The notes under the pieces are model-generated. The model was given only the letters and a program-made list of their open reading frames with translations, ran no database searches and was not told the DNA's origin. Below, piece after piece: positions 5,980 through 10,844 of a stretch of 10,844 nt of DNA. This DNA is from an uncultured Thermomicrobiales bacterium (lineage in GTDB: Bacteria; Chloroflexota; Chloroflexia; Thermomicrobiales; Thermomicrobiaceae), in contig CALAGB010000527.1 in NCBI GenBank assembly GCA_937891245.1, forward strand, positions 1 to 10,844. The letters are read 5' to 3'. Numbering within the stretch: position 1 is the stretch's first letter; each line of letters starts with the position of its first letter. The translations under genes and the position numbers were made by a program.

Positions 5980-7496
5980 GTACGACGGCGCCGGCGACCC
6001 CCCGCTCCGTCTCGGTCTCCGGACTGGTCAAGCGGTACGGTGACACGACCGCTCTGTCGGGACTCGATCTTGACGTCAGCGGTGGGGAGATTCTGGGGAT
6101 CGTCGGTCCGAATGGCGCCGGTAAAAGCACGTTCGTCAAGATCCTCGCCGGTGACGAGGTCGCGACCAGCGGCGAGATCCACGTCAATGGCCAGGACTGG
6201 CGCCGTGGCGTGGATGCCGATCGCATCGCGGTGGTCCATCAGGAACCTCAGCTGTTTCCGAATCTGACGGTCGCCGAGAACCTGGTGGTGGGGCGCGAAA
6301 TCTCCACGTTCGGGTGGGGGAAGCTACGGGATCTCGACAAGAAGGTGCTGTCGGATACCGGGTTGCTTCCCTATATGAATCGGACTCTCGGTGACCTGTC
6401 GATCTCGCTGCAGCAGCGGACCGAGATCGCCCGCGCGCTGGTCCGTAGCGCCGATGTATTCCTGTTCGATGAGCCGAACTCGGCGCTGACCGAGGACGAG
6501 TCCGAACAGCTCTTCGCGTACATGCACAGCCTCGCCGATGCCGGTTCCGTGGTCATTTTAGTGACTCACCGGTTGGCGGAGTTGGTACGCCATGCGGACC
6601 GCGCTGTCGTCATTATCGATGGCCGCTGCCGCCGCGAACTGTCGGGCGCGGACCTGACGGCCGAGACCCTCGCGCGCGAGCTTGTCGTGCGCAGCAGTGA
6701 TGAAACCGCAGACGAATCGGTGCGCGAGCGCCGTGACGCCGGTGAGATGCCGTCTCTGCTGAGCGTGTCGGAATTGTCGCACCAGCAGGACAAGTTCCGG
6801 TCCGTCTCCTTCGAACTGCACCGCGGAGAGGTCGTGGCGCTCGTTGGCGTGGAGGGCTCGGGCGCGCGCGAAATCGTCCGCGCCGTCTCGGGTCTCGAAC
6901 ATCTGCGACCTACCGGCGGGATGACGTGGGCGGCCGATTCGTCAGCCGATTCGAATCGGACGGTCGCCTTCGTGACGGCCGATCGGTCCGACAGTCTCTT
7001 CGGCAACCTCTCCGTCGGGGAGAATCTGGTCATTCGATCGGGCGATGACATCAAGTCCCGGTTTGGCCTGGTGAGAAGCAAGGAAGTCCGGAGACTCGCG
7101 CAGCAGGCGCGTGAGGAGTTCGCGGTCAAAACGGCGAGTCTCGATACGCCCATCCGGTCGCTGAGCGGCGGCAATCAACAGAAAGTTGCTATCGCGTCGG
7201 TGCTGCGGCTATTCCCGGCGGTAGCGGCGTTGGAGGAGCCCACCCGCGGCGTCGATGTCTCCAGCAAACGCGAGATCTACTCGCTCTTGCGCCAGTATTG
7301 CGACGGCGGCGGATGCGCGCTGCTGTTTTGCACAGAGGACTCAGAGGTCTTCGACGTTGCCGACCGGGTCTTGGTCGCGGCGCGCGGTCAGATAGTGACC
7401 GAGTTGAACTGTGCCGATTTCGATAGCGCCGAGGGGCTGGCGGAGGCGACCGCCAGCCTCATGGGTGGCTCCGCAACGCCGGCAGCTGCCGATTGA
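5976..7496 (+). CDS. Sugar-type ABC transporter ATPase, RbsA-like with two nucleotide-binding domains
   Basis: Cytoplasmic energy subunit of the importer, 506 aa, normal for the RbsA/MglA type. The start is TTG at 5976 (TTGA overlap with the permease stop; GGAG at 5966-5969); the upstream open frame is a shadow of the permease. Domain 1: Walker A GPNGAGKST (44-52), Q-loop HQEP (Q89), signature LSISLQQRTEIARAL (141-155), Walker B VFLFDEP (D165, E166), switch H198 (VTHRLAEL). Domain 2: degenerate Walker A VGVEGSGAR without Lys (about 290-298), as is usual in this family, and signature LSGGNQQK (396-403). Its Walker B reads AALEEPTRGVD, with Glu420 where most relatives have Asp. It works with the preceding permease and the lipoprotein at 3316. 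Confidence 0.93.
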   Translation: MSTTAPATPRSVSVSGLVKRYGDTTALSGLDLDVSGGEILGIVGPNGAGKSTFVKILAGDEVATSGEIHVNGQDWRRGVDADRIAVVHQEPQLFPNLTVAENLVVGREISTFGWGKLRDLDKKVLSDTGLLPYMNRTLGDLSISLQQRTEIARALVRSADVFLFDEPNSALTEDESEQLFAYMHSLADAGSVVILVTHRLAELVRHADRAVVIIDGRCRRELSGADLTAETLARELVVRSSDETADESVRERRDAGEMPSLLSVSELSHQQDKFRSVSFELHRGEVVALVGVEGSGAREIVRAVSGLEHLRPTGGMTWAADSSADSNRTVAFVTADRSDSLFGNLSVGENLVIRSGDDIKSRFGLVRSKEVRRLAQQAREEFAVKTASLDTPIRSLSGGNQQKVAIASVLRLFPAVAALEEPTRGVDVSSKREIYSLLRQYCDGGGCALLFCTEDSEVFDVADRVLVAARGQIVTELNCADFDSAEGLAEATASLMGGSATPAAAD

Positions 7497-7535
7497 CGGA
7501 TCGGCTCCACCCACCAGCAACCGGGGAGGGATGAA

Positions 7536-7994
7536 ATGCTGGTAACCGGGTTTTTCCACGCCGGCATCACGATCGCTGACATGGATCGTTCATTGCGTTT
7601 CTATCGTGATGGGCTAGGCCTGAAGATTTATTTCGACAAGCTTTTGGACGCCGAATATCTGTTCCGCGAGTTGGACTTGAAATTCGACAATATTCGGGCC
7701 GTCTACCTGGAGATTCCCGGGGGCGGATATATCGAGCTACTCGAATATCGGGGTATCGAGCGACTATCCGCGGCCTGCCGACCCTGTGACTACGGCAGCG
7801 GTCACCTCTGTCTGTACGTGACGGAGATTGCGGATCTGGTGGATCGGCTGGTCGCCCTGGGCGGTTCGATGCGTTCGCATGGAATCGTCGATATCACGAG
7901 CGGGCCCAACGAGGGTGCGCAAAGCGTTTACCTGCGTGACCCGGATGGTTATTCCGTCGAATTGTTCGTCAAACCGGGCGCGAACGAATCCTAA
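7536..7994 (+). CDS. VOC-superfamily (glyoxalase/dioxygenase fold) enzyme
   Basis: A 152-aa protein with two beta-alpha-beta-beta-beta modules of the vicinal oxygen chelate superfamily. The four usual metal-site positions are occupied: H8 (FFHAGI), E67 (GGYIELLEY), H90 (GSGHLCLYV) and E142 (GYSVELFVKPG), giving the H/E/H/E set used by lyases, isomerases and epimerases of this fold. RDPDGYSVEL near the C-terminus is a strong family signature. ATG at 7536 is preceded by GGGGAGGG (7523-7530), a strong ribosome binding site; the ATG at 7531 is out of frame. It follows the ATPase by 39 nt. The reaction is unknown: glyoxalase I, an epimerase or isomerase acting on the imported compound are all possible, and the context favours a catabolic step. 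Confidence 0.88.
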   Translation: MLVTGFFHAGITIADMDRSLRFYRDGLGLKIYFDKLLDAEYLFRELDLKFDNIRAVYLEIPGGGYIELLEYRGIERLSAACRPCDYGSGHLCLYVTEIADLVDRLVALGGSMRSHGIVDITSGPNEGAQSVYLRDPDGYSVELFVKPGANES

Positions 7995-8033
7995 GGGTGG
8001 ATTGCGAAACAAGAGCCAGAGAGGATGCGAGAC

Positions 8034-8921
8034 ATGAGCCGCAATGTGGAGGTACTAGCCGAAGGCTTGGGACATCCCGAGGGTCCCGATCAACTTCCGG
8101 ACGGCCGGATTGTGATGGTGGAGACCTACACCAGCAAGATCATCGCGTGGTCACCGGATCGAGGTATCCATGATTATGCCGCATGCGGGGGCGGCCCGAA
8201 CGCCTGCCTGCTCGGCTCCGATGGCGGCCTCTACATCACACAGAATGGTGGCACTGTAGGCCGTTGGCGTGCGGAAACCATGGTCACGCCATCCATCCAG
8301 CGCGCATGGCCGGACGGTCGTGTCGAGTACGTGACGACCTCGGTGGCCGGTATATCTCTCCAAGCGCCGAATGATCTTGTCTTCGGTCCAGACGGCAGGC
8401 TGTACTTCACCGATCCGAGTGACTATCTCCCCGACGAGCCGGCGGTAGGGCGGCTTTTCGTCCTGAATCCTGATGGCACCGGCGAGTTGCTCGAAGAAGT
8501 CGATAACTCATATCCAAACGGCATTGTCGCTGAACCCGACGGCTCGATCGTATGGGTCGAATCGTACCGAGGTGAGGTCTTTCGTAAGCGCCCCGGAGAA
8601 CCTTCGGAGCTCATTCATGTGTTACCGGATGGCCACGTCCCAGACGGTCTCAAGATAGATACGTCGGGAAACTTCTGGATCACCGTGTACAGCGGCGGCG
8701 GTGTCGATGTGGTCAGCAAGAACGGTACGTACCTGGACTTCGTGCCCACGTACGGTGTGCCGTGCAACTGCCTGTTCGTAGGCACAGACTTGTACGTCAC
8801 GGATTTCGGCGAAGGCGCCGAGGTCAGCGCCGATGCCCCGATGATCGGGCGGCTGCAACGAGTCGATGCGGGCCAGGAAGGCGCGCCGTTCTTCCGTGGC
8901 CAGATCGCGGCACGCGCATGA
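8034..8921 (+). CDS. SMP-30/gluconolactonase/LRE-family hydrolase
   Basis: Six-bladed beta-propeller metalloenzyme, 295 aa; characterised relatives hydrolyse sugar lactones. Start ATG at 8034 is preferred to ATG at 8025 because GAGAGG (8019-8024) is spaced 9 nt from it and abuts the other. Probable metal ligands are E16 (HPEGPDQL), N162 (YPNGIV) and D204 (VPDGLKID), with a substrate-side N113 (APNDLVFGPDGRLYFTD). Repeating GPDGRLYFTD / EPDGSIVWVES / DTSGNFWITV strands mark the propeller blades. No signal peptide, so cytoplasmic. Placed between the VOC and SDR genes, it would suit hydrolysis of the lactone made by the SDR. Lactone specificity is inferred from the family only. Confidence 0.9.
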   Translation: MSRNVEVLAEGLGHPEGPDQLPDGRIVMVETYTSKIIAWSPDRGIHDYAACGGGPNACLLGSDGGLYITQNGGTVGRWRAETMVTPSIQRAWPDGRVEYVTTSVAGISLQAPNDLVFGPDGRLYFTDPSDYLPDEPAVGRLFVLNPDGTGELLEEVDNSYPNGIVAEPDGSIVWVESYRGEVFRKRPGEPSELIHVLPDGHVPDGLKIDTSGNFWITVYSGGGVDVVSKNGTYLDFVPTYGVPCNCLFVGTDLYVTDFGEGAEVSADAPMIGRLQRVDAGQEGAPFFRGQIAARA

Positions 8922-8982
8922 TCGGGCGCGGCCGCGGACCTCGGACGCCATCGTGCCCCCGGCATGATCAGAGGTCGGCGGG

Positions 8983-9717
8983 ATGACGAAAAAAGCGGTG
9001 GTCACGGGCGCGGCGAGCGGTATTGGCCGAGCCGTCGGCGATGTGTTGGGCGCGCGTGGATACCAGGTGCTGAGAGTGGATCGCGACCGTGCCGGCCTGG
9101 AGAGATCCGCGGGGGAGAATGATCAAACGCTCGTCGCGGACCTAGCCTCCGCGGACGGCCTGGAGGAGGTCGTCGCGGCCGCGGCCGGCAGCGACGCGCT
9201 GGTCAATGCCGCCGGCATCATCCTCCTCAAGCCGATCATCGAGGTGACCCTCGCGGACCTTCGGCGGCTCTTCACCGTCAACTTCGACGCGGTCTGGGAA
9301 CTGACGTCCCGCATTGGGTGGACGATGCCGTCCGGTGGCGCGATCGTGAACCTCAGTTCCAGCTCCGCGAAGCTCGCCAACACGACAGAGGCCGCGGCCT
9401 ACGCGGCCACGAAGACGGCCATTCTCAGCCTCACGCGATCGTTCGCTTACGCGTTCGCGTCCTCGAATGTCCGCGTTAATGCGGTGTGCCCGGGAATCAT
9501 CGACACCCCGATGCAGGATGCGGTGCTGGCGCAGGTGTCCACGGAACGCGGGATCTCCGCGGCGGAGCTCTCCGCGGCGCGCAACACGTCGGTACCGCTG
9601 GGTCGATCCGCGTCGGCGGCCGAGTGTGCTCAGGTCATCCATTTCCTGTTGTCCGACGAGTCGTCATACTTGACCGGACAGGCGATCAACGTCACCGGCG
9701 GCCTGGTCACCTGGTGA
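8983..9717 (+). CDS. Short-chain dehydrogenase/reductase (classical SDR)
   Basis: NAD(P)-dependent oxidoreductase, 244 aa, typical classical SDR length. Cofactor motif TGAASGIG (8-15), acidic D33 at the end of beta-2 (favouring NAD over NADP), NAAG (75-78), structural N100, catalytic S127 (within NLSSSS), Y140 and K144 (YAATK), and PGIIDTP after beta-6. The C-terminus SSYLTGQAINVTGG is the usual family ending. The ATG has GAGG at 8971-8974, 8 nt upstream. Last gene of the co-directional cluster, 61 nt after the SMP-30 gene. Likely oxidises a hydroxyl or anomeric carbon of the imported substrate; a sugar 1-dehydrogenase role would pair it with the lactonase, but annotation beyond SDR is inference. 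Confidence 0.93.
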   Translation: MTKKAVVTGAASGIGRAVGDVLGARGYQVLRVDRDRAGLERSAGENDQTLVADLASADGLEEVVAAAAGSDALVNAAGIILLKPIIEVTLADLRRLFTVNFDAVWELTSRIGWTMPSGGAIVNLSSSSAKLANTTEAAAYAATKTAILSLTRSFAYAFASSNVRVNAVCPGIIDTPMQDAVLAQVSTERGISAAELSAARNTSVPLGRSASAAECAQVIHFLLSDESSYLTGQAINVTGGLVTW

Positions 9718-9721
9718 ACCG

Positions 9722-9760
9722 CCGAACGTGATCCAGCGCGGGGCGCCGGACCACGTTCGG
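9722..9760. terminator. Inverted repeat between convergent genes, candidate terminator
   Basis: CCGAACGTG (9722-9730) and CACGTTCGG (9752-9760) are exact 9-bp complements, beginning 4 nt after the SDR stop. TCC/GGA inside can extend the stem after a mismatch. There is no U-tract, which is common for GC-rich actinobacterial terminators. It could serve both strands. Confidence 0.5.
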
Positions 9761-9762
9761 GT

Positions 9763-9801
9763 GGACCGCGGAAGGAACCTGTCACGGGTCCGGCGCGGTC
9801 C
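9763..9801. terminator. Second inverted repeat in the convergent gap
   Basis: GGACCGCG (9763-9770) and CGCGGTCC (9794-9801) are exact 8-bp complements, placed 17 nt from the stop codon of the - strand CoA-transferase gene. With the preceding repeat it forms a tandem hairpin pair suited to stopping transcription from both sides. Confidence 0.4.
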
Positions 9802-9818
9802 GCGGCGTCGCAATCTCG

Positions 9819-10844
9819 TCATTCGACCTGAGAACCGGGCAGCAGATCGTTATCCGCGCCGAGGCCTGGAATGGGGCCCGGGACCGCAGCTTGGCCGTCG
9901 AAGAGCAACGGCAGACGTGGAAATGCCAGGTAGCTGACATCGTCGCGCCGCAGTCTCTCGTCCTCGGACGGCTGGAAGAGCCCTCGGTGAGCGAGTTGCG
10001 GGCAGCGTCGGACCTCGTCGATACTCTGGATCACACCGGCCGGTTGCCCCGCGTTCCGCAGCATCGTCGCGGCGTCACGGGCGGTCGTCGCACGGGCCCA
10101 CTCCTCCAGAGCGGGTACGATTATCGCCGCCATATTGTCCGCGCGTTTGAGCATCGTATCCAGCTGCGGGTGATCGACCAGGTCAAGGCGATCCATCGCG
10201 CGGCAGCAGCGGTGCCACATCTCATCCGTCGGGATCACGATCGACACCCACTGACCGTCACCGGCGCGGAAGGTGCCGACCGGGCTGAAGCGGTCGATCC
10301 CGCGCGTCTGCACAGTCCCGGTGAACTCGTACAGAGTCAGTGGGCGCTCCAGGAACGCGGCACCGATGTCGTACATGGCGGCGTCGATATGGGCGCCTTC
10401 TCCCGTGCGTTCGCGTTGGACCAGGGCCATCACGACGCCCATCGTCGAGTAGATTCCCGACAGCAGATCCATGGTCCCCATGGGGGCCAGTCCGGGCGGG
10501 CCGTCCGCGCTGGCGCCGATCAGGCTGCTCAATCCGCTCATCGCCTGGATCACCGAGTCGAAGGCCGGCCATTCGGCGTAGGGGCCGCCCGTCACCCCGA
10601 ACCCGCTGATCTCGCAGATGACGAGGCGCGGGAACAGGGTGCGGAGCGTGTCGGCGGCGATGCCGAGCCGCTCCAGCGAACCGGGCCGCGTGTTGCAGAC
10701 GAACACGTCCGCGTCGGCGAGCAGCGCGAGCAGCGCGGCGCGCCCCTCCTCGGCGGCGAGGTTCACCTCGACCGATCGCTTCCCGCGGTTGTACGAGACG
10801 AACCCGCTGCTCACGTAATCGTCAGGGGACCCGCGCCGGGGCTG
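9819..10844 (-). CDS. CaiB/BaiF (class III) CoA-transferase, N-terminus beyond window
   Basis: Transfers CoA between acyl-CoA and a carboxylic acid, or racemises 2-methylacyl-CoA in some members. 341 residues are visible and the frame stays open through the right edge; the GTG at 10814 is internal, since relatives have some 50 more residues upstream. Family features: SGFVSYNRGKRSVEVNL (CoA-binding region), DADVFVCNTRPGSLERLG, LVICEISGFG, GPYAEWPAFDSVIQAMSG, and MGTMDLLSG, whose Asp is the probable catalytic aspartate forming the acyl anhydride. GDGQWVSIVIPTDEMW and AGQPAGVIQSIDEV follow in the C-terminal part. It is convergent with the transport/oxidation cluster, so any shared pathway is speculative; acyl substrate unknown. 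Confidence 0.92.
   Translation of the reverse strand, partial: QPRRGSPDDYVSSGFVSYNRGKRSVEVNLAAEEGRAALLALLADADVFVCNTRPGSLERLGIAADTLRTLFPRLVICEISGFGVTGGPYAEWPAFDSVIQAMSGLSSLIGASADGPPGLAPMGTMDLLSGIYSTMGVVMALVQRERTGEGAHIDAAMYDIGAAFLERPLTLYEFTGTVQTRGIDRFSPVGTFRAGDGQWVSIVIPTDEMWHRCCRAMDRLDLVDHPQLDTMLKRADNMAAIIVPALEEWARATTARDAATMLRNAGQPAGVIQSIDEVRRCPQLAHRGLFQPSEDERLRRDDVSYLAFPRLPLLFDGQAAVPGPIPGLGADNDLLPGSQVE

Noticed and set aside
9728..9937. Short + strand open frame after the SDR gene
   Set aside because: It crosses the convergent terminator repeats and the end of the CoA-transferase gene, is Arg-rich and has no ribosome binding site.

Overview
The window is GC-rich and coding-dense, with TTG/GTG starts beside ATG, a lipoprotein-type solute-binding protein and IS21-type transposition proteins of actinobacterial character. 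It most likely comes from an actinomycete of the Mycobacteriales type (Rhodococcus, Nocardia, Gordonia or Mycobacterium-like), probably an accessory region. The genus cannot be fixed from the sequence alone.

Left third (1-3233): a wreck of insertion sequences. An IS21-family istA runs in from the left edge on the + strand and breaks near 638. The missing istA tail and an intact istB lie on the opposite strand (1814 down to 908). Joining the two istA pieces at a shared 7-bp sequence restores a continuous IstA. Both breaks abut termini of a second, DDE (rve-type) insertion sequence. One copy of it (1815-3233) is nearly complete, but its transposase is dead from two frameshifts, one caused by an 8-bp tandem duplication. 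A diverged relic of the same type of terminus lies at 639-775. The simplest reading is insertion into istA, then inversion between two IS copies, then deletion.

Centre and right (3234-9717): a co-directional cluster of six genes that reads as one uptake-and-oxidation operon. It starts with a promoter (TTGACA) and a LacI/GalR-like palindrome directly after the insertion sequence. The genes are a lipoprotein solute-binding protein, a 312-nt intergenic stretch rich in inverted repeats, an RbsC-type permease, an RbsA-type double ATPase (overlapping the permease by 4 nt), a VOC-fold enzyme, an SMP-30/gluconolactonase-family hydrolase and an SDR dehydrogenase. The combination fits import of a sugar or polyol-like compound, oxidation by the SDR, lactone hydrolysis by the SMP-30 protein, and an isomerase, epimerase or dioxygenase-like step by the VOC protein. 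The substrate is not identifiable. No kinase, dehydratase, aldolase or LacI repressor is present in the window.

Right edge (9819-10844): a class III (CaiB/BaiF) CoA-transferase on the - strand, convergent with the operon and cut by the window edge. Two inverted repeats between it and the SDR gene look like a bidirectional termination zone.
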